A stretch of DNA of 64,000 nucleotides, from positions 115,336,239 through 115,400,238 of the forward strand of contig NC_071393.1 of NCBI RefSeq assembly GCF_022682495.2, written 5' to 3'. The notes beneath the pieces were generated by a model. That model was not told the origin of the DNA. It saw nothing but the letters and a program-made list of their open reading frames with translations, and made no database searches. The DNA is from Desmodus rotundus (Eukaryota > Chordata > Mammalia > Chiroptera > Phyllostomidae). The stretch's first letter is position 1. Each line of letters starts with the position of its first letter. Shown here piece by piece: positions 12,072 through 56,133 of the stretch. Both the position numbers and the translations under genes were made by a program.

Positions 12072-14227
12072 AGGGTGTACAGGGCCATCCCTCTTCTCTG
12101 AATTTGGAATCCCGCTACCAATCCCTGTGGGACTCCCATAGACAGGGTCGTTCCTTTGGGGGAATTCTGTTCTGAGTTGTCAACACTGGGAACAAAGAGC
12201 TCAATTTCTTCTGACTCAGTGAAACCATTCTGGAATGAAAATTAAATTAAAATACTGGGCCAATAGTGGTCCTCAGGCTGTGAGATAGATTTTCCCATCA
12301 AGGGCCTGTACTGAGTCATTCTTCCTTCAAATTAAAAAAAAAAAAAAAAGTCAAGTCCTTCAGGATGAGTGAAGGAAGCAAAGGCTTATCCTGCTAATTT
12401 CCTCCTTCTCCCACTGAGGTCCAAAGTTCATGGTCTCAGCCCCCTCCATGGGAACAAGAAGGCAATTGGAAAGAAAAGACAAGATTTTTCCTTCCCGTCC
12501 CTTCCTACTTCACAGGCTCTTAGTCCGAAGTTTCCTCTTCTGCTGAAGGGAGGTGAGGATTGAGGATAGAGAAGGAGGAAGAATAAGCCAGAGGACAGTA
12601 CTTTGATGGCCCTGAGATTGTGGAGGGAGGTGTAAACTGGATGAAGGCTGGCAAGATATGAAGACTATGGAGATTTTTCAACAATTCTCACATCCTAGAG
12701 AACCAAGACACAGGCCAGTTGCCAGGACACCAGGGAACCAGAAAATGCAGTCAGTAGGAGGTGATGGCAGCAAAGAAGCAGGCAAATCTGATACACAGGC
12801 CCCTACAAAGAACTATGCCCTGTGGGAGCATCACAAATTGCTTAATACTGGGTACAAAAAGGAGTGGGTGTTGAATGTGAGACCTTGAATCATGAGCTCC
12901 ACACTCTATTTCCAGCTCAGTCATTAATTTATGGGAGGACCCCATGCAAAAGATGAATGCCAGAGATGTTGCTTAATCAGCTACCTATGAGATGGGTAGA
13001 TATTTGAGAGAGGCTTTGAAATCTCTAGATGGAAGCAATGCCAGGAAAAGCTATTATTATTATGATATAGAAGCCATATACAGAAGAGCATCTTTGAGCT
13101 CCTGTATTGAAATCCGATGCCATAATATTTTCGTCTTGAGCGAATTAGTCCTTGGAGATCTGTTTTCTAATAACCTCAGTTGAGAACAAGGTCATTGTTG
13201 AGGTCCCCAAGGAATACAACCAGAAATCTCATCACTGTTGGTAGAAATTTCTAACCAAGCTCCCATGATTTTTCTGTGCAGACAGATCCTGGCCAGGTGG
13301 AAGTTGCCTAGAGGGATGTACAGACTGATAACACTTCTCCCTCTCATTCTCTCTCCCAAGCCCTCTTTCTCCTCTTTTTCTTTTACATGCGTGGAAGGCT
13401 ACTTAGAAACTTTGACTTATCGAGGGACACTTGGAGATTCCAAAATGATCACCCCAATTGTGAATCTCCATCTCCAACTACTTAGCCTTTTTTATATAAA
13501 AAAGGAAGTAGTTAAATCAGACCCTTGTCCTTGTCATTTGGCAGGTACATGCCCCTGGTATTCTTCTCTAATCACACCCTTGTATACTGTACTATAAATA
13601 CTCCTGCCCTACTCCCTCCTCTGTAAACCGTCTAGATTGCCATTCCAAAGGGACATTTTAGTCATTAAGCTCTTAAGTGACAGTATATTCCCCTTCCCGG
13701 TCTCTCCAAAGCTAACAGGCTGATTAGTCCCATAACAGGACTTTAACCCAGGCTCACAAAAGATGCTCACCTGTCCTGAATGACATCAGTAGCCATTCAT
13801 AACCATTCATAGCCACAGTCATCACAGGAACAGATATTATTTTTCTGCTATTGCACAAAGTGGACAAAGGTTCTCTAGCTGATGCAGAATGAATGACTTA
13901 TAAAGTCAGAACTGCTTGTAAACCAAGAAAAACCTTAAGAATGGACATGTACCTGCTGGGCATGTTTAGGGACAGAACTGAGCTGAATCTACAGTATCAC
14001 AAAGAGCATGGGCATGATCTACATGGACTCATCTCAAATTCCCAAATCCGGGGATTTCAAAGTCATTTACAGACTTCCAATAGAGATAAGCTTAGGATTG
14101 ATTAAAAGGTATACTACTTCAAACTGTAGATAATGAATGCGTGGAACTCTTATCCAGGGAAGGAATATAATCAGAAATAAGAAAAGATCAGAGCAAATTT
14201 ATGAATTGCAGAGCCATATCTAAACAA

Positions 14228-14396
14228 ACCAGCCATTTTTCAACCCTGGTCCTACATCAGAATCCCAGGTCCCTCTCCTAGTTTCAGGGATTCCATTTAA
14301 CTAGGTTGAAGCAGGATTTGGGATCTGTATTTTATTTTTGCAAGGCTCTCCCAAGTGATTCTGATTCATAATCAGGTATAAGGACCACTACCTGAG
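14228..14396. mobile_element. MER5-like hAT relic
   Basis: Contains the MER5-type wording 'catcagaatcccaggtcc' and 'caagtgattctgattc'. Degenerate ends. Confidence 0.6.
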
Positions 14397-15659
14397 TATT
14401 TTTCTCCAAGGTAAGAGGCTTTAATTGGACTATAGGTTTGACTGAGCCCAGTAACCCCTATGGTCCTAACTGTCAAACTGTTTGGTTAGTGGGTAACAAC
14501 TCAAGAGACAGACACAGCTGGTGTTCTTGTCACATGGAACAAACTCCAGAGAAGCTACTAGCCTCTAGATCCACTGGTTAAATCTAGTAGCGACATAATC
14601 CTCTGATCTCTGGCTCATTTAGAACCTTCTCCAAGATCTGTGAGACTCCCCCACCTCAGCAATGAATCAGCTGGGGCTTTGTAAAACAAGGTACTATCCT
14701 TTGGAAGGAAACCTCAGATTCGCTTCCTACAATAAGATACAGACTGCTTTAAACATTTTCCACATGGCTCTTTTTGCATAGTGTTTAGCAGATGGCAAGG
14801 CTTTCATTCATTCAGTAAATATTCATTGACTAAAAATCGGACACATATTCTATACTAATAGTTTGTTGCTGAGGCTAGAAGTAAGTAAGACAGTGGTAAA
14901 ACAGACCAAGTGCTGCCCCTAGCCTCATAGGTTCTTAATAGGCTCTTAATTTTTTTAATGTCATTACAGTGGCTGGGCATAGTGAAACAGCTGTGCTAGG
15001 AAACCCTACCCAAGGGTTAGTCTAACCTCTTAGGAACACAGCATTTGAGTTCTTTAGAATATAGCTGACCTGAGGTCAGGAACAACTGTAAAAGGGATGC
15101 CCATCTTTTCTTTTTAAATGTACGTATAAGTAAAGGATAAAAATGAAGTTCCAGAGGATGAGAACTACACCTTATTCACCTTTGGATCCCTAATCCCAGA
15201 TACAATACCTCACACATAGTAAGTGTTCAGTGCTTGTGAATGAGTGGCGGAATGAAGGAAGCTTGATTTTTCAGTTCTGCCACTTACTATGAATCCTGTA
15301 CAAGTCACAGAATCTTTCTGACCCTCCGCTTCCTCGAGACCAGCACAATAACCACCTTGCCTACTTGATAAAGGATTAGAAGTCACATGCTTTAAGAGTC
15401 ATAAGCACTGTGGCTGACAGCAGGCAGGTAGGTATTCAACCCAATGGTTGTGGTGATGGTACACAGCTGTTACTCTGAGAACCCAGAACCAGAAGCTTCT
15501 GAGACTGAAACTGTATGGTCAAACTGACACCTAGTGGTGCATCTTAGAACATGCACCCAAAGTGTAGTCAGTCGGTAGGAAACTTAAATTGGGGAATAAC
15601 TAGGAGATAAAGAGCACCTGTTCTACACAAGTAACCTTGTTCCACCCTCCCCAGGTATT

Positions 15660-15828
15660 TTAAGTCCTAACTGCATATTAGAATGACTTGTGAAGCTTTT
15701 AAAAACAACTGATGTCTGGATTTTACCCTCAGAGATTCTGACTTAATTTGTTGGAGGCGTGGCACAGACCGTGACATTTTTAAAGAGCAATTTTAATATG
15801 CAACCAGTTTGAGAACCACTGCCATTGA
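15660..15828 (+). mobile_element. MER5A-like hAT relic
   Basis: Reads like MER5A: 'gcatattagaatgacttgtg', 'cagagattctgacttaattt' and the end block 'agtttgagaaccactgcc'. Confidence 0.7.
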
Positions 15829-16843
15829 CCTATAAAATAATTATTGTTCTTCCCACTTTACAAATGATGAAGGTAAAACTCAAAATGATAAAGTAACTTG
15901 TACAGTCACATAGTTATTAGTAGCAGAAGGGAATTTGAATTTGAGTTTACCATTTTTCTTCTACATCACACTAGATGTGAGAGACTTTTGGAAGTGTGAT
16001 GTACTCCAGTGTGAGAGTCTCAAACTCAGGGTCTGTAGGGAATCCCATGACCCTATGGGGTGAAACATTGCGAACAAGTCTGATGTTGATGGGATAGTAT
16101 GGTCCAATGAATGTTCTCTCTAGATGCCCTCTTCCCAGAGCTTTAAACTCTACTGCTCTGTTGATGGGTAAATGAGCAATATGAAGTTGTTTGACTCTGA
16201 ATTGAAGAGCTACAAGGTAAATTTAAAACTTGTTTTTTTCTTGTCTAAGATCATGGATATGTTTGAGAATTCAAACATTAAGTTAATCATCTGTTTTTGA
16301 GTTCCAGAAAAGAGCTGCCTAACGGTTACTGCACACTTTCATTTTGGGCCAAAACCAGTTGAGGTATGAGCAGATAAAGAAAAATGAATGTGTCTAAATT
16401 CTAACATCTGGGACTGTGTACTGAATTGGCCTCCCGCAGAAGTTCTCAGAGGACAGATGGTCTTGAAAGGCATGAGAAGCACAAGTCTCTTCCAAACCCA
16501 ACCTGTACAAACTGCCAGCTCCGCCCAGGCAGGAAAATGAACGGGGCTTCCTTGGGTCAGTGAGGAAGGCTGCGGCATCTTATAGAAATGGATGGGATCC
16601 CGGTCACTGCCTGGCTCAGTTACTTGCTAGGATGATTGCTCTGAATTTTATAAGGAATGTTTCTTTGGTTAGTGCTGGGCAGCATATGGGAACAGGCTGA
16701 GGATGCCAAGGTTCAGCCAAGTGGGCAATATACTAGAAACTCACCATCTGTAAAACCTACATCAGGGGTCACAAACTGCCAGCACGAGGTCAGAATTTGA
16801 CTCAGATGTTTTTGGCACAGTGTTGGCTTACAGTGGTTTTGGG

Positions 16844-17073
16844 TTTTTTAAAAATTCTCGTTCAAGGACATTTTTTTCATTGCTTTTAGAGAAAGAGTAA
16901 GGGAGAGATACAAACATTGATATCAGAGAGAAACATTGATCAGTTGCCTCCCATACACGCTTGGACCAGGGATCAAACCCACAACCTAGGTATGTGCCCT
17001 GACTGAGAATCGAACCCACAACCATTCAGTTACACGATAGTGCTCCAACCAACTAAGCCACACCAGGCAGGGC
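16844..17073 (-). mobile_element. Ves SINE
   Basis: Minus-strand copy ending in aagccacaccaggcagggc. Flanked by an imperfect duplicate of gcttacagtggtttt (about 16827 and 17075), consistent with a target-site duplication. Confidence 0.93.
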
Positions 17074-17499
17074 AGCTTACAGTGTTTTTATTATTTGGAA
17101 ATTAATTTCTAATACTTAGCATTGGAGAAACCTCATGCAAAGATCTAGATTTTTTTGTTTTTAATGAGAAACAACGTACAGATCATTGGATGTTCTGGTC
17201 ACTGCTATATCCCTAGAGCCTGGAATAGTGCCTGGAACATAGTAACTGTTCAATAAATATTTTTTGAATTGATGTTACTCAAAAACAGTCTTATGAAATA
17301 GGAATTCTTATCTTCATTCTGCAGTGAATAAAAGAAATCTCAGAGAATTTAAGTAAATTACCTGGAGTCACACAGTTGATAAGTGGCAGAATATTTGGAC
17401 TTAGGTGTATGTTCGACTTCCAAATTGGGCCTCTGCCTACTACACTACACTGCCTGGCGCCCTGCACATAGCCATGAAAGGCTTTCAATTTAGACTTTT

Positions 17500-18034
17500 A
17501 AAAAACAGCTTTTTTGAGATATAGTTACCGTACCATAAAATTCACCTATTTACAGTGTAAAATGCAGGGTATTTTGTACATTCACAGGGTTGTGCCACCA
17601 TCACCACAATCTAATTTTAGAATATATTTGTTCCCCCTAGGGAGCCCCATGAGCGGTCAATTCCTATTCCCCTTCTCCACGACCTCCTCTCCAGTGCCCA
17701 TCTCCCCAGTGCCCATCTCTCCCAGCCCCAACCAACCACTTACCTACTTTCTGCCTCTATAAATTTGTTTATTCTGGAAATTTTATGTAAATTAAATCAT
17801 ACAATATATGGTCTTTTTAAAATGGCTTCCTCCACTTAGCATAATGTTTTCGAGGTGCGGCTGTGTTGTACCACGTATCAGCACTTCATTTCTTTTCATT
17901 GACAAACAATATTTCATTGTATGGATACAACCAAATTTTACTCATTCATCCATCAGTTAATGGCCATTTGGGTTGTTTCTACCTCTTGGCTATTATGAAT
18001 AATGCTGCTATGAACATTCATATCAATTTAGATT
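17500..18034 (-). mobile_element. L1 (old L1M type) 3' fragment
   Basis: Minus-oriented old L1 3' sequence: 'tttttgagatatagttaccg', 'gttgtgccaccatcaccaca', and the closing phrase 'attatgaataatgctgctat'. A Ves SINE follows about 65 bases to the right. Confidence 0.8.
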
Positions 18035-18100
18035 TTTGACATCATTTCAAAAGCTAGTCATTGCAATTTTTGTGTTAAATGCATACACTGAAAATCTACT

Positions 18101-18325
18101 TTTTAAAAATTTTTATTTATTTACTTTTAGAGGGAGGGGAAGGGAGAGAGAAAGAGAGGGAGAGGGAAATCAATGTGTGAGAAATACATCCATCAGTTGC
18201 CTCTTGGACGCCCCCAACTGGCAACCTAGCCTGCAACCCAGGCATGTGCCGTGACTGGGAATTGAACTTGTGACCCCTTGGTTTACAGGCTGGTGCTCAA
18301 TCCACTGAGCCACACCAGCCAGGGC
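18101..18325 (-). mobile_element. Ves SINE
   Basis: Minus-strand copy from ttttaaaaatttttatttat to ccacaccagccagggc. AAAATCTAC occurs on both sides and is a likely target-site duplication. Confidence 0.95.
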
Positions 18326-18579
18326 AAAAAAATCTACCACTTTAAAAAATTCCGTTTGGGCACTTCATTTTAAAAAATATAGCTGAGTCTTAAAAAAGGC
18401 AGAGTGTCCAGCTCACTCTTGACCTTGAGAGGCTCTGATGTTGCCTCCAACAAACGAGCCCATTTTATCCAACTAGACAACAAACTCCTCAAAATGAGAA
18501 AAACTGTCATATACTTCCTGGTATATCCATGATAACTAAATACAAGCATTTGGTAACTATTTGCTGACAGTATAGATCA

Positions 18580-18870
18580 TCAAGAAATGGATTCAGAGAG
18601 CAGACTATTGGTTGTCAGAGTGGAGAAGTGGGGGGGGCGCTGAGTGTAAAAGGTGAAGGGATAGAAGTACACATTGGTAGTTACAAAGTAGTCATGGGGA
18701 TGTGAAGTACAGCACAGGGAATATAGTCACTAATATTGCAATAATTATGTATGGTGTCACGTGGGCACTAGACTTATCGGGGGGATATATCATAAGTTAT
18801 ACAAAGTCTAACCACCATGCTGTATACCTAACACTGATATAATATTGTATATCAACTGTAATTTTTAAAA
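18580..18870 (+). mobile_element. L1 3' end fragment
   Basis: Plus-oriented L1 3' UTR wording: 'gggatgtgaagtacagcaca', then 'ctaaccaccatgctgtatac' and an A-rich end near 18870. Confidence 0.75.
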
Positions 18871-20920
18871 AATGATGGGGTAAGGTGGGAGGATTGGTGA
18901 GGACCAAGAGGAGGTTGTAAGAAGGGAGAGAATAAATTCTAACACATGCTTTTCTTCTGACCCACACCCCCCACTTTGCTGTTGGTCTGGTCAGAAGATT
19001 TCTGTGGATGTAGTTCACTAATGGGTGCTAACTCAGATGGAATGTGTCAACTGGTAAAGGCGTGACTCTCTGTTGAAAGTGGACATGTTCTCTAGGTCTT
19101 GACCAAGAGAAGATCAGCAGTGTTTCTCCCACATGTGGGGCCAAACAGAAGCTTCCAGTGAGGCTGATGAATGTCTGTGGCAGAAGAAAGGGCAAGATGA
19201 AAAGAGGAGCCATAGAAAGGGGACAACTGAGACATTCTGTGAGAAGAGAAGCTCCTACAAATGCCTCAGTCGGAAAAGACAGGCAAGGCCTTTTACAGGA
19301 TGTGTGGAACTCCTGGAGTATTTCATCATTACAACATTTTGTTAACGGGAATGGATCAGGGAAGGAAAATGGAGGCTCAGCTGCTCTATTGCCAAGTAAC
19401 AAGTGAACCAATTTAGAAACAGGAAGGAAAAGGGAAGTGTCACCGACCTGTGCCAAGCTCGTTCCTTCCTCCAACCTTTTATCCTGTCTTTTCCCTCACC
19501 TAGAAGATCTTCACTTCTCCCCTCTGCCTACCTAAGTCTTGTGCAGTCTCTGAGATCCAAGCAAGTTCATGCCTCCATGACTATTCCAGTACTCCAGAGT
19601 GCCCCCGCCACGGGGACTCCCACAGCACATCATTCGTGGGCCACACGATTCCTACTAGATGAAGCATATTGTCTTTGCAAGGTTCTTACATGTGTGTCTT
19701 CAAAAACCCCTTGTAAACTCCTTGAGGACAAGGGCCATTTCTTCTGCAGCTGCTACACATCCCACAGTGCTGACGACCTAAAAGGTCCTCTGTTTGGCCT
19801 TGCTGACTAACTGGTTCAGTTCTGCTCGCTTGTTCTTGCCAGCTATGCAGGGCGCGCAATAAAGCCCATTCACTACAAAATGACAAAGTCAAAGAAAGAG
19901 GGGCAGAGAAAGTACTCATACAGAATTACTTATTGTCTCAAAGGCCTCCTGATAGCCAGATCCCGGAATCCTCGGGTTTGACAGATACAGAAATAACTTT
20001 GAACTATGTGATGGTGCTTTTTGGATTACAATTCTGCTTGGAAGGGATGCGTAAACTAATAAATAAAAACATGGGTTACATGAATGAGGAAAAGGTAAGG
20101 TTTTCTGTTACACAGTTAACTGATATCCCACACTGCTCTTTCCCCCTCGTGTTCCATAGCTGCTAGGGGTTCGGAATACTGCTTTTCCATATATCTGATG
20201 TTAACAGTGCCACTGAAAGAGAGGAAGTGATGGAGGGAAGAAAAAGGGAGAGACAGATTCATGTTGCCTTATTTTAATCATCAAATGTCCCAAAGCTTTC
20301 TAGGGTGTAAACAACAATCAGTATTTAATCTGGATTCACACTGCTTTGAATTCTGGGTCTCTCCTCTTCTGTGGCATTTTGGGTATCACAGGCTCTTACA
20401 GAGTCCCGTCTTGTGACACAGATAGAGTCTGCAACTTTTCATGGTGCCCAAATCATTTAAGCATTCAGTGTACTGAAGCTCATAAGAACCGCTCAACGCC
20501 TTGCAAAACTGCAGCAATACTCCCCAGAGATCTAAAAGTATTTGCCACCCACCCACACAGAATGAAGGTGAAATGACTGTGTTGGCTTGGCTTCCTCATC
20601 GCTCGTGAGCTCCATTTAAAGAAGCCACTCCAGAATAAGACTAGATTTGTGGATCCAAAAAAAAAAAAAATCACCTAAGCTGTTTCTTTCCTAAACAAAT
20701 GGGATTCTAGTTTGGGTTTCAGAAAGCTCTTTACATAGCTTGTAATAGATGCTGGACCTTTTGGCATTTCTGCTCTGGTAAAACTTGGAGTTGTGACCTC
20801 TACTCAGTATGACTTTTCTGGGGAATGGGAAAATATGCTCTATCACCTAATGTGATGTCTTTAACTGTCTGGGTAAATGATGCACATTAAAAGAAAACCA
20901 AGTCTACTGTTAAAAAGGTA

Positions 20921-20926
20921 TTTATT
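20921..20926 (-). terminator. HEATR4: HEATR4 polyadenylation signal AATAAA
   Basis: The plus strand reads tttatt, so the minus strand reads AATAAA, about 185 bases past the HEATR4 stop at 21110. Cleavage would fall near 20900. Confidence 0.6.
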
Positions 20927-21109
20927 TATAAGCATAGTAACAGATTATACATCAATGAAAGAGAATATGACTGGGTTCACTGCTACCTGTGTCTTAGAGC
21001 AAGAGAAGGGCTCATCTTTGAAATGATCACTTTTCCTTCCAAATGAAGATGATATGACCCTGGAAACACCTTATCTCTTGAGTATTTAGCCAGCTAGACA
21101 CCTGGGCTG

Positions 21110-51893
<30,784 letters not shown>

Positions 51894-53125
51894 TTATTAG
51901 GGATTACTGCTTTTCAACAGTATCCCATGTTTCCAGTTTTTCTTCAAATATTGCTTTCTCTCTGTTCAAAGGTTTGTAGCACAAAGTTCAGAGAACTCAG
52001 CCTGGCACTCCCTGAGTGTGACCCCAGTTAATGAACTTATCCTGACATGTAACACCCTGAGTGTCCTAGCTCTTCTCCAATATTTCTCCCTTTACATAGT
52101 GGAGCTTCTGTCTGTGACCTGTATATGTAAATAGCCTTTCTTCTATATTTGACACAAATTCTATCCTTTCTTGCAGGCCCAGCTCACTTTCTGCCTGCTC
52201 CACAACTCTTCTTGACCTATCCAGGCTCCATGTCATACACAAATTTATGAATTACTTCTAGCCCATACTAGTTAGTTTAACTCTTAATCCTGTGACACCT
52301 CACATTATTAAATATGTTAAACCTATGGCTCTCTAACTGCGTTGCCGAAGGACCACATCTCCTGTCTCTGCTACCCTTCAGAATCGCCTGCGCCGCATCG
52401 CGACGCACAATGAGATCATTGCTCTGTGTCCCACTGGGCCTAGTGCCAATTCCTGCCTTGCCTGCCCTGCTCACACAGAGCCCCTTAGCCCAGATCTGAC
52501 TTATTTCTCTTTCCTTTATAACACTCGGCACAGTACCTTCTCTCCTTAGGGCTTGATTTATCCCACTGTCTTCTGTGTATTAAATCTCATCTCTTGGTTG
52601 GCTTCTTTTTGTTAAGGGCCAGCTTTTATCTAGATGTCACTAGACCGGCATTGAACACCTCACTCAAATTAAGTCACGCATGATTGATATGATACCCCTC
52701 CAGGATTTTTTTGCACATAAGACAGAATCTGGTTGTTTCATCTCTTCACAATCATGAAGGCAGCATGGCCACAGTGGCACGCAGTATTTAAAAAGTTAGT
52801 CTAGAAAAGTTAGGGCAAGAGTAGAGGACAGTCATGAGGTGATATTTTTCCTGAAATAGTACCTTCTTTTACTGGTTGAAAATGAACTGTTAGACAAAAA
52901 CAATATTAGTATTCTCCTGCCCTGTACTGTATATTGCCTAATCTAGTATTTTATAATTCTTATCAGTGTATCAATAACTTGCACCTAAGGCAGGGGGCAG
53001 TTTGATCCTAAACCCGTGAGAAACAGGGGACTGGTTTCACCCCAAGATAACTACCTATATGGAATGATCTGGGGTATCCTGAGATAGATGCCCATTACCC
53101 TGTGACATAAAGAATCTTTGGTTAG

Positions 53126-53261
53126 TCCTGGCCTGTGGGGCTCGATGGGTTAGAGTGTTGTCCCTTAACCGAGAGGTTCCGGATTCAATTCCCAGTCAAG
53201 GCATATACCTAGGTTGTGGGTTTGATCCCCAGTCCAGGTGCGTACAGGAGGCACCCTATTA
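53126..53261 (+). mobile_element. Ves SINE, truncated
   Basis: Plus-strand head and middle only: 'tcctggcctgtggggctcga' to 'gtgcgtacaggaggcaccct'. The CT-rich tail is missing. Confidence 0.88.
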
Positions 53262-53762
53262 TTTCAGACTGCCTCTCATCATTCAGCTGAGCTAGGTAAT
53301 AAGCTGCTTGCAGACACAAATAAGGCAGCAATATTTTGAAATTACCTTCAGAGTGGCCTCCCACAACACAGTCTTCAAAGGGAAACAAGTTTCTACATCT
53401 TGAACCTTCCTTAGTTTCCTGGGTTCCAAAATTGGTTACTAGGCAACCTCCTCTTTAGAATTCCATGAGTCTACTCAAAGAACCTGGGGGTTCAGTCAGG
53501 GGTATTTGCAATTATTCATTAACTTATCTTCTTTGTGAGCTAAGCCTTGGGAAATGGCATTATATTTATTGATTGGTGGCAAAACGGACTTCACGGTCAT
53601 CCTTTGAAAAGTAAACCTCTAGGTCTACATAGCTCAGCGTTTCCCCCCACAGGGTCCATAAGACCTACAGAGTCTTGGCAGGGGACACATGAACACCCAG
53701 CTCTGGCATGCGTCAGCTATCCAGGCTGATAGAACAAATGGCAAAGTCTCCGCCCGCTTTTT

Positions 53763-53944
53763 TAATCCTCACCCAAGTCTTACTGATTTGAGAGAGAGAG
53801 AGAAACATTGATCGGTTGCCTCTCATACACACTCCGACTGGGGAATGAACTGCAACCTAGGTATGTGCCCTGACCAGGAATTGAACCCACAATCTTTTAG
53901 TGTATGGGATGATGCTCCAACCAACTGAGCCACCTGGCCAGGGC
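53763..53944 (-). mobile_element. Ves SINE
   Basis: Minus-strand copy, taatcctcacccaagtctta to gagccacctggccagggc. Confidence 0.93.
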
Positions 53945-54201
53945 ATTGGGACCTTTTCCATTCCCCTTTCATCTCTGCCCCTACTTAATCTGCTTCCTTC
54001 ACACAGTTCAATTCTATCTTCCCTGCTCCCCAGATCCTGGGAAGATTATCAGCAAAATTACTCTTTTTACAAGGGAACTCTTCAAACCTTGTCTTTTTAA
54101 TAGTAAAATTCTAGATTTACAGATTACTGGTCTTGAGAAGTCCCCTTGTGAAAATAACTATTTGTCCTGACAGCAGGGAAGATTTCTGGGCTTAAGGTTT
54201 G

Positions 54202-54306
54202 TTCTTTTCTTCCTCTTCCTCCTCCTCCTTCTACTCCTCTTTCTCCTCCCACTCCTCTTCCTCCTCCCCCTCCCACTCTTCCTTCTCCTCCTCCTCCTCC
54301 TTCTTC
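54202..54306. repeat. Polypyrimidine (TCC)n tract
   Basis: About 105 bases, almost all C or T in TCC/CTT units. Purine interruptions are rare. Confidence 0.95.
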
Positions 54307-54354
54307 ATCAAAAGTTTTTATTGTCAGTGATAGCTGTAAAGTTTATACGAGAAT

Positions 54355-54535
54355 CTTTTTTGTATTTTATTAAATTTATTGGGGTGGCATTGGTTAATAA
54401 GTTTCAAGTGCACAATGTTATAGTACATCATCTGTATCTTGCACTGGGTGCTCACCACCCACAGTCAAGTCTTCTTCCATCATCATATATTTGACTCCTT
54501 TACCCTCTTCAACCTAGGTTCTGTCTTTCTAGTTG
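54355..54535 (-). mobile_element. L1 3' end
   Basis: Minus-oriented L1 3' terminus: the minus strand ends ACCAATGCCACCCCAATAAA then TTTAATAAAATAC. Confidence 0.8.
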
Positions 54536-54557
54536 ACCTGGGGCCCTGCTATTCAGG

Positions 54558-55377
54558 TGGCATGGTCACCGGCAAGCAGTATCCACAGTGATGTGGATGA
54601 GATGAGACAAATTCACACGGACTACCGAGTCCTGTGGAGGAAAAGGGACGGCAGGGCCACTCTCTCAAGAGGAGAGTGCCCTGACCCTTGCTTTGCCGGG
54701 CTTTTATTGGGTTTAATTTGCATAGGAATACAGGTTGTATGCATAAAGCTCATCAATCATTGTCGGGCAGAAATGATCAAATAATAGATAACATTCAAAG
54801 AACTATGAGGGCTTATTCTGAGTCAGGGTCAGTTAGCTAAAGGGCCATAAAACTTTGGGGAAACAAATTCATTTCACGCTTGGACCCTCATCATTTAAAT
54901 TGAGGGTATTAGCAAAGTAGGTTTCATAGGATTTTATGCATTCTTTCTTAGGCCTGATTGCCTTAGGGAACCCACCCTTTCCAGCACAGGACCGCACCCA
55001 CCTCCAGCATTGTTTCAGACTTAAGTCAGGGAAGGGAAGTAAGGCAGCCAAGAGATTAGGAGACTTCTTGCAACAGAATGAGGACTCAAGCTATGTCAAA
55101 GCCCCCTTTCTCTATAGTCCCCCAAGTCCTTCCCTGAGGGCCTCTTCATGACCACGCCTATCTTAGGTCATCCCTCCTTTGAGGAATCTTACCCGTCATT
55201 GGCTAACTGGTCATCCGCCTGGGGCCAAGCAGGGTGAGGTGAAAGGGGGCAGAGGCTGCGCCCCTACAAGGAAGATAAGCTTTGTCTCCTAAGTGGCTTA
55301 TGGTCCCAAGGTCTTTTTACTCAGCCTTAGCCAGGAGGGGTTACAGCTTCTGAAACCAGGCAGGGCCGTTCCCAACA
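54558..55377 (-). mobile_element. Solo LTR of an endogenous retrovirus
   Basis: On the minus strand the element starts TGTTGGGAACGGCCCTGC (from 55377) and ends ...ACCATGCCA (54558), the TG...CA form of LTRs. A U3-R type AATAAAAGCC polyadenylation motif lies near 54708. TTCAGG occurs directly on both sides (54552-54557 and 55378-55383), a 6-base target duplication as seen for class II (beta-type) endogenous retroviruses. No internal viral sequence adjoins it, so it looks like a recombination-derived solo LTR. Confidence 0.82.
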
Positions 55378-55519
55378 TTCAGGCCACTCGTACTGATCAG
55401 CCTGACTGCTGACTTGAGCACCTGGGCTCAAGTTATGCTCAGACCCTGGGACCCTCACAAAAGGGCCAGAGGGCATGTTCTCTGAGATGAAAAGACTAAA
55501 AGACTTTTTAAAAAATTAA

Positions 55520-55705
55520 ATATTAAAACCTTGGCTAAGTTTCCTCAAAAAGATTACACAGAATTACCATGTGATCCAGCAACTGCACTTCTAGGTATAC
55601 ACCCAGAATTAAAAAAAGGGCTCATAGATATTTATATGCCCATGTTCAATAGCAGCATATTCACAATAGTCAGAAGGCATCCATCGATAGATTAGTGGGA
55701 AAAAA

Positions 55706-55759
<54 letters not shown>

Positions 55760-56108
55760 CAATTACTCAGACTTAAAAAGGAATGAAATTCTTATACATG
55801 CTACATACATAGATGAACCTGGAAGTTATGCTAAGTGCAGTAAGCCAGACACAAAAGGACACATACTGCGTGACTCCACTTATATGAGGCATCTAGAACC
55901 GTTAAGTTCATGGAGACAGAGAGGGCATTGCAGGGGCAGGGGGTGGGGAGGAGGAGCGGCGAGGGAGTTACTGTTTAGTGGGTGCAGAGTCTGGGTGATG
56001 AAACGGTTTGGGAGGTAGATGGTGGTGATGCTTGCACAGCAGTGTGAGTGCACTTAACTAACTATGCATTTAAAAACGGTGAACCTTGTGTATTACCACA
56101 ATTTAAAA
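55520..56108 (+). mobile_element. L1 3' fragment containing (TA)n
   Basis: Old L1 wording: 'accatgtgatccagcaactg', 'cacttctaggtatacaccca', later 'gtaagccagacacaaaagga' and 'tgactccacttatatgaggc'. Interrupted by a (TA)n array. Confidence 0.85.
55708..55752. repeat. (TA)n microsatellite
   Basis: About 22 TA units, inside the L1 fragment. Confidence 0.95.
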
Positions 56109-56133
56109 AACCTATTTAATTATAATAATAGCC

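Larger units (their letters stand above)
4551..20900. other. Intergenic region between NUMB and HEATR4
   Basis: No gene recognised on either strand. Contents: simple repeats (CA at 8295-8327, GAT at 9123-9161, a 17-base poly-C at 12055-12071). An ancient LTR-like block lies at about 8560-9120. There are Ves SINEs at 9203-9402, 16844-17073 and 18101-18325, MER5-like hAT relics near 14228 and 15660, and L1 3' fragments at 17500-18034 and 18580-18870. L2/MIR scraps (near 8430, 11790, 15165 and 17190) carry the tell-tale cacatagtaagtg wording. The remaining stretches (about 4.6-8.4, 9.7-14.2 and 18.9-20.9 kb) show nothing I can identify. Confidence 0.6.

Noticed and set aside
19028..19474. 148-codon minus-strand frame
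   Set aside because: No recognisable domain or similarity, no promoter or splice context, and overlapping open frames on the other strand. Most likely chance.
53126..53944. tRNA-like sequences with A and B boxes
   Set aside because: They are the heads of Ves SINEs, followed by SINE bodies, not functional tRNA genes.
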